Shown here in pieces: positions 27,401-37,510 of a DNA stretch of 60,924 bases. Numbering within the stretch: position 1 is the stretch's first letter; every line of letters begins with the position of its first letter. The stretch is from Flavobacteriaceae bacterium CP2B (GTDB taxonomy: Bacteria > Bacteroidota > Bacteroidia > Flavobacteriales > Flavobacteriaceae): NCBI GenBank assembly GCA_001683825.1, contig LXTR01000051.1, forward strand, positions 1 through 60,924, written 5' to 3'. The translations under genes and the position numbers were made by a program. The notes under the pieces were generated by a model, which saw only the letters and a list, made by a program, of their open reading frames with translations, was not told where the DNA came from and made no database searches.

Positions 27401-27567
27401 CTTCTACAACTCAACCACAACACAATAAGGTGTGGGAATAAACGGAATCAATTAAACAATAAATATACATTTATATTAATCAATTTCCATCAAAATTTCA
27501 ATAATGTTATGTTACTTAACTAGTATATACTTATTTATTTTTTCAGAAAATAATGTATAATGAAATT

Positions 27568-27645
27568 GTCCTACATGAGATATTGAGTCATATCTCATCG
27601 TCATTTTAAAAGGATCTCCATTTTTATATGGAGATCTTTTCTTAA
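27568..27645 (+). ncRNA. Candidate small RNA (~78 nt)
   Basis: A TATAAT box at 27556-27561 precedes a stretch with two hairpins: ATGAGATAT/ATATCTCAT, then a terminator with GATCTCCAT/ATGGAGATC and TTTTC. No ORF or ribosome site fits between them, so a short stand-alone transcript is the simplest reading. A -35 box is not convincing. Confidence 0.4.
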
Positions 27646-27699
27646 TAAAACAAAACTACTAATTTGGTATAATAGAAAATCAGCTGGATACATCCTCTA

Positions 27700-27801
27700 T
27701 TAATATCCACCCATCTTAATTACTAACACAGTCATAAGCAGAATAAAGCCCATCCTAAACAAAATAGCATTCCTAAAATTATTGGTAAATTTGTCAATCA
27801 A
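27700..27801 (-). CDS. 33-aa membrane peptide, TTG start
   Basis: AAGGAGGAG lies five bases before a TTG at 27801. The frame encodes 33 residues, basic at the N-terminus (IDKFTNNFRNAILFRMG) with a hydrophobic C-terminal helix (FILLMTVLVIKMGGY). It is preceded by a hairpin at 27881-27912. Function unknown. Confidence 0.5.
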   Translation of the reverse strand: MIDKFTNNFRNAILFRMGFILLMTVLVIKMGGY

Positions 27802-27880
27802 ATCTCCTCCTTCAAATATTGTAGACATTACACATACAATATACTCATCTTCCTAAAAAACTTTAATATGTAAATAAAAA

Positions 27881-27912
27881 AAGACAGAAGTTTTTTCTTC
27901 TGCCTTTTTATT
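27881..27912 (-). terminator. Terminator at the end of the Tad operon
   Basis: GGCAGAAG and CTTCTGTC arms followed by seven T on the minus strand, immediately after the reconstructed stop (27911) of the last Tad-operon gene. It also forms the upstream border of the 33-aa gene. Confidence 0.7.
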
Positions 27913-28533
27913 ACCTTAAAGTAACCCATTCATAACTTGCCCACTCTTTTGGTTTTTTATCATACTTGATACGACCAGTCGTACAGAATGAAGCAATCAT
28001 CCATTGAATTAGGTTCATCTTGGCATATGGATCAACACAATCCTCTATTTTTTTAATTGATAGCCTGTACTATTTTTCTGCCAAATTGTATATAAACGAA
28101 AATGCGTTGTCGTAACTAGTCTAGCTCTTGTTGTAACTTGCCATTTTGCAATTTTCGTTAAATCCTCTTTGACTTTTCTATCATACTCTTGTTTTATGAT
28201 TTTATAACTCTTATCTTTATTAATTAATCCATTAGAAAATGAAAAAGGCATTTGATGCACTTCATATACAGTTCCTTCTTCATCTCCTAAAATGTTTGAT
28301 TCTACTAGAAACATATTTTTTAGTTTTAACTGTTCCGTTAATTCTTTTCCACTCCGATAAAACGGTTTTTTTATCTTCTGAAGCAAGACGACCTGTACAA
28401 TTAATCCGATAAGTAACGGATATGCTAGTATAAATACCATGTTAATAAACATATTTGTAATCAGTACTCCTACTAGTGCGAATATCGTAAAATAAATATA
28501 CGTTTCTCTTTGATGAATGATTCTACTATTCAA
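27911..28533 (-). pseudogene. Tad-operon membrane protein, frameshifted in an A7 run
   Basis: TTG 28533 overlaps the stop of the prepilin peptidase gene (TTGA) and has GGAGG ten bases upstream. The frame encodes two transmembrane helices and a soluble domain (IILGDEEGTVYEVHQMP-like) and stops at 28045 after QLKK. One extra A in the A7 run continues it as IEDCVDPYAKMNLIQWM and TTGRIKYDKKPKEWASYEW to 27911, giving about 207 residues. Function unknown; as the last gene of the operon it could be a Tad accessory protein. Confidence 0.6.
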
Positions 28534-29075
28534 GCTAACATACCTCCGTTTTGATAAATAGTGAAAGTAATATACACAATTGCTCCTAATAATATAGAAC
28601 AAGCCCCCGGGAAGCTCTGTATCAGCTGTATTTCTTTCTTTGGTAGTTTTGCCCCAAATATAGAAGCAGCATGCTCCAATTGGTCTTTAAATGCTCCTAC
28701 AAACCCTAAAATTTTAATTAATCGATACACACTAGCAATCCAAAAGAATAGTAAATGGAAAGCTGTTAATGTAATAGCTGTAAGGATAGCTGTTTCTTCT
28801 ACTACATTACTGATATATAAAGCTACAACAATAAGCATTTTTGTATCACCTGATGAAGAAAATTTAAATGTCTCTAACAACAAACCACACGCTAATGCCA
28901 TAGCTAGTACAATCACAATCTCTTTTCCAGTTCTTATTCCAGCAAAATACGTGATTCCTATACCTACAATTAAAAATAGCAAATGCCATATATTTTTCGT
29001 TTTTCTATATTTCAAATCAGTAAATACATTCAGGGACATATATCCTAGTAGTATTCCTATTGCATATATACTCAT
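28530..29075 (-). CDS. tadV: Prepilin peptidase (TadV/CpaA-like, A24 family)
   Basis: 181 residues, about six transmembrane helices. The A24 aspartates are seen in DLKYRKTKN near the N-terminus and in SSGDTKML (the GxGD motif reads SGD here). These membrane aspartyl peptidases cleave Flp prepilins. Two flp-like genes lie upstream in the same operon. RBS AAGGAG. Confidence 0.8.
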   Translation of the reverse strand: MSIYAIGILLGYMSLNVFTDLKYRKTKNIWHLLFLIVGIGITYFAGIRTGKEIVIVLAMALACGLLLETFKFSSSGDTKMLIVVALYISNVVEETAILTAITLTAFHLLFFWIASVYRLIKILGFVGAFKDQLEHAASIFGAKLPKKEIQLIQSFPGACSILLGAIVYITFTIYQNGGMLA

Positions 29076-29113
29076 AATTTTTTCTCCTTATTTTTTCCTG
29101 TTTTAATGAATTA

Positions 29114-31043
29114 TTACGGTCCACTCACTAGAGACCAAGTGACTGTAGAAGTATAAGTAGCTTGCCGGTTCTTCCCTACATAAGTTGTCCCTGGATCTAA
29201 CTGCAGTTGTAATCCATTTTGACCAAAATCGAGTTGATATTCTCCAATTGCTACATCTTTCGAAGCCCGGATAATAGTGTGTGCTGCCCCATTATCAACA
29301 GGTGTATTTGGAATCTGTACAATAGGTTTCCCTGTCTCTGGACCCTTTACTTTTGTTACACTCACTTGATTCTTTATGAATAGAGAACCCTTTGGCAATT
29401 GTCTTGCAATGTTCGACTCTCTCTGTAAATGGAGAAATAGTCATATTCAATCTCCATCCATCCGCTTGATTTCGACTATCATGTATCATGAGTTTCCCTA
29501 ATGTACCAAATGAATTTTGCTTTTCTCCATTTAGTTGAATAGGAGTAAACTCTACACTTTTAGGAACAGTAAGCATGTCTACTCGTCCTTTTTGTGTGGT
29601 AGAAATATGCTTCGTCGTACTTTTATTCCCAGCTTTATCTACTGTTCGGATATGTACATATTGTGGTTTGGCATAATCAGTTGGAAACTGAATGCTAGTC
29701 TGATTTGTAAACTGAACACCACCTACCTTATCAAGTGATGTGTCAGATTTATCATTCACTACATATTCATATCCCTTTACGCCACTTGTTACAGTTGCAG
29801 GAACTTCCTTTGAAAATTCCGAAACGCCATTCCTGCCAACTCCACGAATTTTATAATGATAGATACTCCCGTCATCTTTCGTAGGGGCAAACGTTACTTT
29901 AGTTTCTTTCAGTTCCCTATTTTCAATTTGGAAGCTTTCTGGTGTTGTTGGTACTGCTTGATCTTTTGCTTCTTTATCTACATAGTCAGAGAGTCTGCCC
30001 TTATATATTTGCTGATTCCCCCTGTATACTTCTGCTTCTGATGCATACCCTACTTTTAACTCATCCACATAGGTAATCCCTTCTGAATACGCAAGCATAT
30101 AAAAAGTTACGCCTCGTTGCTCGGTAATATAAAACGGATTATTTGCAACTTGAGTATTCATACTAAATGTAGACCATCTATTTATGTCCTTATTAGAATC
30201 ATTCTTTGTGACCGTACGATTATTTGGCAATTGGATAGGTGCTGCCCATTTTCTTGTTTTTAGACGATCACCTTGTTTCATCGGAGTCACGATAGGACTA
30301 TTTAATATTATCTTGCCCTTTCCAGAACCATCCTGATATGGTATCACCTTTTCTATCATGGGGGAATCTTGATACACATCTTTGTTTATATCCGAAGTTA
30401 TATGTCTTCTATCCCTTGGTATGTTGGTACCGGGTTCCCTCTCTGGAAACAAAGAGATATTACTAATTTCTATTTCTTTTGAACCGCCTGGAACATCCTT
30501 TAAAACAGTAGCGTTATAATAATCAAATTCTCTCCCTGTTTCCCAGCTTCCATCACCATAGAAACTAATTCTCCCTAATCCTTGTGAATTCGCTTTAAAT
30601 GTTGCTGAAATATAAGCATTATTAGGTACGTTTAATCGTTTAAAAACAGCAATGGAACTCTCTCTTACTTTATAAGTATATAAGACTCGATTCCCTCCCG
30701 ATTTTGTATCAAATACTTTGTATCCACTAGTATCTGTACCACCTGGATAAAAGACTTCAGATTGTAAACTTTGATTCCCATTTCCGTAAAACTCTCCCCA
30801 ACCACTCATCAAATTGACGTCTTTTGGGTTATTAAAATCAATTTTCCATAATACGTCCTGCTCTAAGATATCAATCGCCCATTCTAGCTTGACTTCATTT
30901 TCGTTTCCACTTGCAGTGAGTGTTGGAATATCACTCTGCTTTTTCATTGATTCTTCAGCTAAAATAGTGTTATCTTTTGTACCTATAAACAAGCATGTGG
31001 CAGTTAAAAGCATGATTGAAGTGAAAATCTTCCCCCGTTTCAC
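29114..31043 (-). pseudogene. WxL-domain surface protein, frameshifted
   Basis: From GTG 31043 (AAAGGAGAGG upstream): signal peptide, a large beta-rich region including a fibronectin-type stretch, then the WxL domain. The first WxL motif (DGWRLNMTISPF) is in the first frame. Near 29425 an extra base shifts the frame; the true continuation (RESNIARQLPKGSLFI ... TSTVTWSLVSGP) is in the frame ending at 29114 and holds the second WxL motif. Total length is one base over a multiple of three. WxL proteins bind peptidoglycan non-covalently; here one sits in a Tad pilus operon. Confidence 0.75.
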
Positions 31044-31073
31044 CCCTATCCTCTCCTTTCACCTCTTTCGTAT

Positions 31074-32159
31074 TTAAGAAGCTTTTAGTTCTTCTCTCTG
31101 TTTTTCATTTTTCTTTCTCCACCATACAAATACAAATATTGAAATGATTAATATCCCAACACCAGCCATTATCATATACGTTTGATTTGAATATATCGGT
31201 AATACCTTTACTGCACCATTTTGTTCCGCGTACTTTGTCACATTAGAAGCCGTTATCTGGAATTCTTCTGTATATGTTTTAGATACACCATTTTCTTTTA
31301 TTTTGACTTTTAGCATATACTTTCCATCTTTGTACTCTTTTGCTTTCCAGGGAATAGCCAATCCTACCTTGGATTTCGGGGCAACATTGAATGCTGGAAT
31401 ATTACCATGAAATAGAACGTTATCCTGGGATAAAACTTCATAGTAAACTGCCACATCCCTCACAATATTTGCATTTGTATTTTGAAAAAGTGCATGGACT
31501 TGTGGCTGTGTTGGATAAGATTCAACAGTTGTGCCATTTAGTTTAAGAGGCGCTTTATTGACCGAATTTTCAGTCTCTTCACTATTCAATTGTATTGCTA
31601 CCGCATATTCAATGCGATTATGTACAGAAAAGTTCAATCCGTCCTTTTCAAGCTTCTGTCCTTGGGTATCGTGCGCTAACTCAAATAATAATCCACCCAA
31701 AAACACTCCACCTTGATTTGGTGCCGTTAAATGTACCTCTATAGTTTTCGTTTGATTCTCCTCTAAGGTAACAGCGTCAGGAGCTTGTACATACTGATCC
31801 ATATAGAAATCTGTATCTGTTAATATGCTTTGTGAGACTTCACGAGTTGGTATATACATAATACCACCGTTTGTAGAGGTGAGAGCGTTGGCAACTTTTA
31901 CATTGACTTTGATTGGAGTATTAGCTTTATTGTGTACATCCATTTTCACTGTTTGATTCTGTTTCTTTTTCACCTGTAAATTAAAATATTTTTTTATATC
32001 ACCTAGTTGATTATCCGGGACATGAATGCTTACATCAAACGGTAAACTATCTTGTTTTTCTTCCGCATAAACTACTTTAAAAGGTTTTAAGCTTATACTT
32101 AAAATGAATATAATCACAACCAAAGTACTAATTAAAATTTTATATACATAGCTTTTCAT
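31074..32159 (-). CDS. WxL-interacting protein (DUF916/DUF3324)
   Basis: 361 residues: signal peptide, an Ig-like DUF916 domain (FDVSIHVPDNQLGDIKKYFNL, GIMYIPTREVSQSI), a DUF3324 domain (FQNTNANIVRDVAVYYEVL), a C-terminal transmembrane helix and a basic tail (WWRKKNEKQREELKAS). This is the membrane partner that couples to WxL proteins. AGAAGGGG precedes ATG 32159; the frame extends to 32198 without a site. Confidence 0.85.
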   Translation of the reverse strand: MKSYVYKILISTLVVIIFILSISLKPFKVVYAEEKQDSLPFDVSIHVPDNQLGDIKKYFNLQVKKKQNQTVKMDVHNKANTPIKVNVKVANALTSTNGGIMYIPTREVSQSILTDTDFYMDQYVQAPDAVTLEENQTKTIEVHLTAPNQGGVFLGGLLFELAHDTQGQKLEKDGLNFSVHNRIEYAVAIQLNSEETENSVNKAPLKLNGTTVESYPTQPQVHALFQNTNANIVRDVAVYYEVLSQDNVLFHGNIPAFNVAPKSKVGLAIPWKAKEYKDGKYMLKVKIKENGVSKTYTEEFQITASNVTKYAEQNGAVKVLPIYSNQTYMIMAGVGILIISIFVFVWWRKKNEKQREELKAS

Positions 32160-32229
32160 TCTGCCCCTTCTTTCTATGTACAGAAGAGAATCATACATAC
32201 GTGATTCCCTTCTATATAATAAGTTTCTT

Positions 32230-32838
32230 TTAAGGTCCTGTTACAATAGAATATGTCAGTTTTGATTCATATGAGGTAGCACCAGCCTTATTCTCAACAT
32301 ACGTACTATGTGGATTTAACGTTAAAGCTAGAGACTTATCATTGAAACTAACATTATATTTCCCCATACCCTCATCTTTTTTCGCACTTAAAATCGTAAC
32401 TTGATTATCTGTATCAATTATAAAGTTAGTCGTTTTAAACTCCAGATTTGGTGAACTTGTCCCTCCTACTTTTGTAATAGTAGCACCACCACTATTCAAA
32501 ACTAAGGAACCCTTTGGAAGTGTCCGATTTGACTTTGTATCTCCACTTACTTTAAATTGATCTGCTTTTACATTGATTCTCCAGCCATTCCCTGAACCAG
32601 TTGCATCTGTCACTGTTAGCACACCAGGATTTGCATGTGTCACTTGTGTTTCTCCACTTAGTGTTACCGCGTTAAAGTTACTAACTGGTGTAACAGTAAT
32701 ATTATGTTCCCCACCTGTTATACTTTGATTTAGTTTTGTATCAGCTGTTGTTGCTGCACTTGCAGGTGTACCCATTAGTGACATGCCAAGGGCTAATGTT
32801 GCTAATGTGGGAATCATCACTTTACTAAATCTCATCAT
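32230..32838 (-). CDS. Small WxL-domain surface protein
   Basis: 202 residues: signal peptide (ALGMSLMGTPASAA) and a single WxL domain with GNGWRINVKADQF and LPKGSLVL. The second motif reads LTYSIVTGP, with Tyr in place of Trp. The RBS is GGAGG; the start is one of two adjacent ATGs. It lies between the pilin genes and the DUF916 gene. Confidence 0.8.
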   Translation of the reverse strand: MMRFSKVMIPTLATLALGMSLMGTPASAATTADTKLNQSITGGEHNITVTPVSNFNAVTLSGETQVTHANPGVLTVTDATGSGNGWRINVKADQFKVSGDTKSNRTLPKGSLVLNSGGATITKVGGTSSPNLEFKTTNFIIDTDNQVTILSAKKDEGMGKYNVSFNDKSLALTLNPHSTYVENKAGATSYESKLTYSIVTGP

Positions 32839-32906
32839 AGTACCTCCTTATGTTTTAAAAGAAGGGAGCTATATAAAACACGCCCCCTCTTATTTTCAAT
32901 CAAAAT

Positions 32907-33113
32907 TTATTTTTTGTTCCAAGAATCTACATCCGCATTACTTGATGCTTTTGTGAATCGAGCTAGAATTGTATCATAACCACCTTGGATTGCTTTCCAT
33001 ACAAATGGTCCAATTACTAATACAATAATTACCGCTAAAGCGATTAACATTCCGTTTTCTGATGACAACTGTGAATCCTCATTTTTTAACCAATTCTTCA
33101 TTTTTGCTAACAT
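32907..33113 (-). CDS. flp: Flp-like type IVb pilin (copy 2)
   Basis: 68 residues with a short leader, Glu after the processing-type region (SQLSSENGMLIALAVIIVL) and one hydrophobic helix followed by a polar tail. It is nearly identical to the neighbour at 33186. Flp pilins are cut by TadV and assembled by TadA/B/C. RBS AAAGGAGATAAAATG-like. Confidence 0.75.
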   Translation of the reverse strand: MLAKMKNWLKNEDSQLSSENGMLIALAVIIVLVIGPFVWKAIQGGYDTILARFTKASSNADVDSWNKK

Positions 33114-33185
33114 TTCATTTTATCTCCTTTATATATCAATTTTAAGAATCTACTAAAATTAGAACTTATCTATTTAAACCTTTAA

Positions 33186-33389
33186 TTACTTATTCCAAGA
33201 ATTTACGTCTGCATTGCTTGATGCTTTTGTGAATCTTGCCAGAATCGTATCATAAACACCTTGGATTGCTTTCCATACAAACGGGCCAATCACTAATACA
33301 ATAATTACTGCCAAGGCAATTAACATACCGTTTTCTGATGATAATTGTGAGTCTTCATTTTTTAACCAATTCTTCATTTTTGTTAACAT
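33186..33389 (-). CDS. flp: Flp-like type IVb pilin (copy 1)
   Basis: 67 residues, differing from the downstream copy at only a few positions (T for A at 3, V for G in GVYD/GGYD, N for D in DVNSW). Same leader and SSENGMLIALAVIIVL helix. RBS GAGGAGCAATAC. A recent tandem duplication; the pair may raise pilin dosage or allow heteropolymers. Confidence 0.75.
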   Translation of the reverse strand: MLTKMKNWLKNEDSQLSSENGMLIALAVIIVLVIGPFVWKAIQGVYDTILARFTKASSNADVNSWNK

Positions 33390-33431
33390 GTGTATTGCTC
33401 CTCTTCTTATTCAATTTGGGATACTAGCTTC

Positions 33432-34299
33432 TTATATACTTGCAAATCCTTGCATTAAGGATTGAATAACAATAACCATTGGATACATCACAATACATCC
33501 AATAACAGCTACGTTAAATTTATTCATTTCCATTGGCTTATTTTGAATGAGACGGTTATAGTTCTCATGTTTTAACTCACGCATCATTTTAATCTGTGCA
33601 TCCATAATACGAAGACTCTGTACCTTGTCCGTTTTTTTGTGCTTGTTGCAATGCAATCGTAAAGGTATTAACTTCTGGACTATTTAAGGCTGCTGCGAAG
33701 TTTCTAAATGGTTGATCCGAACCCGCATACATTTCTAATTCCGCTGTAAGTGTAGATACATACGGTCGAAGATGTCTCCCAGCATATATCTGCGCCTTTT
33801 TTACTGCTTCTAATGTTGTATGTGTTTTTAACAACTGCAGCATAGGAATTAGATACTCTGGTAATTCGAACTTCCTTGCTTCTATCGCCTGCTTGATTCT
33901 TTTCTTTAATAGATAATCAGGATAGAAATAAAGCAGTGGTGAAATCAAAACGCCTACTTTAAATAAGTAGTAATCATGAAACACCGTACATATCAAGAAA
34001 ACGGACGTGAAAATGACGGGATACGCAACTTTCATTTTCAAATATTCTTCTGGTTTCGTATCCAAACCAGCTTCTTCTAATTTTTTCTGAATCTGCTCTT
34101 TCTTTTCTTCTGTCAGATACTTATGTGATAATGACTGGAAAGGAGCGAGCATCATTTGATTTAAATTCTTTTTTTCAATTCGTTTTGCATTTTCTACATA
34201 GTTTGTAAGTAGGCTACCGCTGTCTTTTTTACTTTGTAGAAAGGTAGAGAATACCCAGTACATGACAACGAATACCACTACAGCTAAAATCGCAGCCAC
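33432..34299 (-). pseudogene. tadC: TadC-like inner membrane platform protein, frameshifted
   Basis: GTG 34299 (AGAGGGG upstream) starts a T2SS-F-domain protein with N-terminal transmembrane helices and HKYLTEEKKEQIQKKLEEAG. The frame departs in an A7 run near 33645, giving a false tail ending 33589. One A less continues as QKTDKVQSLRIMDAQIKMMR through the last membrane helix to 33432, about 289 residues in all. TadC pairs with TadB beneath the pilus. Confidence 0.75.
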
Positions 34300-34300
34300 T

Positions 34301-35233
34301 TTATTCCCCTCTTTCTGTTGGATTATAATTCGCAATCTTTTCTACACGGGTTGCTAAGAAAAAGACAATGAACATATTTACCGCTAATGCAATTTTCCCC
34401 ATCATAGAACCTGCTAAAAATCCATATGCTTCTTTTGACATCAACATAATCACAATCGGCATGGCAATGACGATTAAACAGTTCTGTACAAAGGCACGCT
34501 GTGCTTGCGACAAACTAGAACGCAATCTTGCCAGGTATAGCTTTTGTTTTTCGAAATCTTCTGCAATATCTAGTAGGACTTGTACTGAATTTGCTCCGCC
34601 TTCTCGGCTACATACTTCCAACATTTCATGGAAAAATACCAATTCTCTAAAGTTAAAGGTTTCATTGAATCCTCTAAATGCACGGTACATTGTAGTTCCC
34701 CCTTCTAATAAAAGAGAAACTTTTTCTATTTCTTCTTGAATGCTCTCATGCATCATTGGCTTTACTTGTACCAAAACGCGTTTAGCATTATTACTAATTT
34801 GAAGTGCATTTGCTACTGCCTTCATATAGATGGAAAGACGGTCAATGACAACCAAGTAGTAACGTTTTTTTCTTCGATAGAGAAAAAACCTTGGAACTAA
34901 AAATCCAGATAAAACGGTAATCAGTGTAAAAGGATCTCTTCCAAAGGAAAAATAGAATACCGCTGCAATACTCATTCCGGAAAGAATCGTATATACCCAG
35001 TACATGCTTTTCGTTAATTTCCACTCGTACTTTTGGGCTTCTTGGATAACAGATTGTGGCATATACATTCGTATCCCTTTAATATTCCTTAATTCCAAGC
35101 GTCTTTCTTCTTTCTCGTTTTCTTGTACAAATTGAGAAAGAGCAGAACCTTTAGATTTTGCAAAAAGTAAAACGAGAAATACTATACTAATAAAAATTAA
35201 AAATATACATCCATAGGCGAACAAACTATACAT
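34301..35233 (-). CDS. tadB: TadB-like inner membrane platform protein
   Basis: 310 residues with a central T2SS-F domain: VLVQVKPMMHESIQEEIEKVS, LLEGGTTMYRAFRGF, EVCSREGGANSVQVLLDIA, plus two N-terminal and two C-terminal helices. GGAGGTGCAG fixes the start at 35233, overlapping tadA by 8 bp. Confidence 0.85.
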   Translation of the reverse strand: MYSLFAYGCIFLIFISIVFLVLLFAKSKGSALSQFVQENEKEERRLELRNIKGIRMYMPQSVIQEAQKYEWKLTKSMYWVYTILSGMSIAAVFYFSFGRDPFTLITVLSGFLVPRFFLYRRKKRYYLVVIDRLSIYMKAVANALQISNNAKRVLVQVKPMMHESIQEEIEKVSLLLEGGTTMYRAFRGFNETFNFRELVFFHEMLEVCSREGGANSVQVLLDIAEDFEKQKLYLARLRSSLSQAQRAFVQNCLIVIAMPIVIMLMSKEAYGFLAGSMMGKIALAVNMFIVFFLATRVEKIANYNPTERGE

Positions 35234-36659
35234 ACTGCACCTCCTGTTGTGAAAGGAATGGTGCATAAAGAGCTGGGTTTACAGAAGAAGAACGGAATTT
35301 CCTCTCCATTTCGGCTGACATTCTTGCTGTAATTTTATGCTGGCCATGAATCTTTCCTACTCTTTCATTCATTTCATCATGTTCCTCGTATGTCGTAATA
35401 AACTGAGAAAGTTGATTAAATTGTATATCACCTTGATAATCCAATAACTCAATCATCTCTGTAATATAACGATTTCCATCATCTTTCTTTTCCAAAAAGA
35501 CAATTACATCAAATGTCTGTGAAATCAATTCATATAAATACTGGGCATCGATATTCGCACCACTTTGCAGGCACATAAGCATTAAACGTCTAACTGCTTC
35601 TTTTGCACTTCTTGCATGGACAGAGGTGAAACCAGGATGTCCTGTTTGGAAGAAGTTAATCATTTTTAACGCTTCCTTCCCCCTCGATTCCCCTACAATT
35701 AATCGCTTTGGTCCTTGACGTAAAGCATTTGTTAACAATCTATCAAAGTCGATTGCATTTTCTTCTACTTCCGATGCCCTACATTGCATCGGAACAAAAT
35801 GATGTTCTGGAAAAATGCGATGCAAATATAATTCAGGGTTATCTTCTACTACCAGAGTACGTTCTTTTTTCTTTCCTTTCGGAATATGAGAGGCAAGATA
35901 TTTCATAAACTCTGATTTCCCTGTACCCGTAGCTCCAGCAACTAGAATATTCATTTTAGATTTCACGGCTGCAGCCAAAAAGTCCAACATCACTTTTGAC
36001 GCTTGATTAGTAGATAGCATACGCTCTTCAGAAGCACGGAGGTGATCCGCATTCTTACGAATCGTTATTGTTGTTCCGAGTCCCCCAAGTTCATCTAGCG
36101 CAATATTGATACGTATATACGGAAACACGCAGTCCACATATGACTTTGCCGTATTTAATGACTCTGATGTACTGTTTACCATCTTATAGGCTAAAGCTTT
36201 CACTTCTTCTTCTGTCTCAAATCGGTAAGGGAAGGTACATTCTCCCTCTCCAATTTTTTCGTAAATAATTTCTTTTGTCCCATTGATATAAATATCGGTT
36301 ACATCCTTATCTTCTTTTAAAGGTTCTATAATCCCAAATCCCACAATATCGTCACACACCATATTCAGTAACTGTTCAGAAGGTACATCTGAAATGACGA
36401 CTTGATTGCTTAATAGAAAGCTTTTAATAATTTGTTCTACAGCTGCTCTCTTTTCTTTATTCATAAAGGATTCACTTAGGATATCACGATGGTCTTTTAC
36501 TAAAAATGCACGAATTTCATCTGTAATGTCTTTAATTTGTTGAGCTGTAGTTGTTCCTAACTTTCGAGCTGATTTGGAACGAATCATGTAACCAAAGTGA
36601 TATAAATCCACTCGATTTCGCTTTAAGGCGATTTGTTTTTCCTGTAAATAGCCCCACAT
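35226..36659 (-). CDS. tadA: TadA/CpaF secretion ATPase
   Basis: 477 residues. Walker A GATGTGKSEF at about 238-247, an Asp/His-box region (TLVVEDNPELYL) and ESRGKEALKMINFFQTGHPGFTSVH identify the TadA/CpaF type. It powers pilus extension, and in Tad systems retraction too. ATG 36659 has AAGGGGGACAAGGAG upstream; the longer frame to 36692 would overlap tadZ. Confidence 0.9.
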   Translation of the reverse strand: MWGYLQEKQIALKRNRVDLYHFGYMIRSKSARKLGTTTAQQIKDITDEIRAFLVKDHRDILSESFMNKEKRAAVEQIIKSFLLSNQVVISDVPSEQLLNMVCDDIVGFGIIEPLKEDKDVTDIYINGTKEIIYEKIGEGECTFPYRFETEEEVKALAYKMVNSTSESLNTAKSYVDCVFPYIRINIALDELGGLGTTITIRKNADHLRASEERMLSTNQASKVMLDFLAAAVKSKMNILVAGATGTGKSEFMKYLASHIPKGKKKERTLVVEDNPELYLHRIFPEHHFVPMQCRASEVEENAIDFDRLLTNALRQGPKRLIVGESRGKEALKMINFFQTGHPGFTSVHARSAKEAVRRLMLMCLQSGANIDAQYLYELISQTFDVIVFLEKKDDGNRYITEMIELLDYQGDIQFNQLSQFITTYEEHDEMNERVGKIHGQHKITARMSAEMERKFRSSSVNPALYAPFLSQQEVQYV

Positions 36660-36675
36660 ACTCCTTGTCCCCCTT

Positions 36676-37494
36676 TTAATTTCGTAAACCAAAGAGACCC
36701 TTTTTCATAGAGGATTGCTGGGATGGAATACCAAGACCAGCTGCTTCCATAATGTGATGGACCTTTGTATTAATTTGTGGGGAACCAAATTGCATTCCCC
36801 ATTCGTAACTCGTACGATCTCTGTCATACGGAATCGTTACTGCTATTTTTTGAGAAGAAAGCTTTTCAATATCTTCTACATAATTTTCATCTGCCATGTT
36901 CAAAACATGAATCATACGAGGCATTGTTAGCTTTGCATCTTCTATTAGTTGTAATTCACGTTTGATAGCTAATGCACCACGAGGATTGCCATTTAGCACA
37001 TGAACAACAAGGTCTGCCTGGTATAGGATTGGATAACTCAACACCTCCGATAATTCAGTCGGCACCGATAGAATGATATAATCGTATTCTGTGTCTACAA
37101 GTGATTCAATAAATGTCGTTACAAACAATTCTTTGTTTTGAATCTCAGGGAATTGAGCTAGGTTATAGCCTGATGGAAATACAAGAAAATCCATCTTATC
37201 GTGTAATTTTTGTATCAACCTTGGATTTACTTTTCTCTCTAGTAAATCTTGCTTGGTACAAATATACTGCAAGAGATTGTATTCATTTTCTTTTCTTACA
37301 AGCTCTAACATGTTTTTACTCTCATGGCTAAGACCAGTTCCAACCGCAAAACTTGGTCTTACTTGGTCCGCTTCTACATAAAGTACCTTTTTCCCTAGAT
37401 GAGCTAACTCATTTGCCATCGTAATACTTAACGTACTTTTTCCTACGTTTTCATTTGTGGCATAAAAGGCAATGATTCTTACTGGCCGATCCAT
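36676..37494 (-). CDS. tadZ: TadZ/CpaE-like MinD-fold ATPase
   Basis: 272 residues with a deviant Walker A (NENVGKSTLS, residues ~13-22), LYVEADQVRPSF and YDYIILSVPTEL. These proteins localise Tad machinery. The typical N-terminal receiver-like domain is absent. RBS AAAGGAG. 16 bp before tadA. Confidence 0.85.
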   Translation of the reverse strand: MDRPVRIIAFYATNENVGKSTLSITMANELAHLGKKVLYVEADQVRPSFAVGTGLSHESKNMLELVRKENEYNLLQYICTKQDLLERKVNPRLIQKLHDKMDFLVFPSGYNLAQFPEIQNKELFVTTFIESLVDTEYDYIILSVPTELSEVLSYPILYQADLVVHVLNGNPRGALAIKRELQLIEDAKLTMPRMIHVLNMADENYVEDIEKLSSQKIAVTIPYDRDRTSYEWGMQFGSPQINTKVHHIMEAAGLGIPSQQSSMKKGLFGLRN

Positions 37495-37510
37495 CTTAAA
37501 AACTCCTTTC

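Noticed and set aside
28561-29106. Plus-strand ORF (181 codons) opposite tadV
   Set aside because: Mirror of the prepilin peptidase gene; no ribosome site, and tadV has clear motifs.
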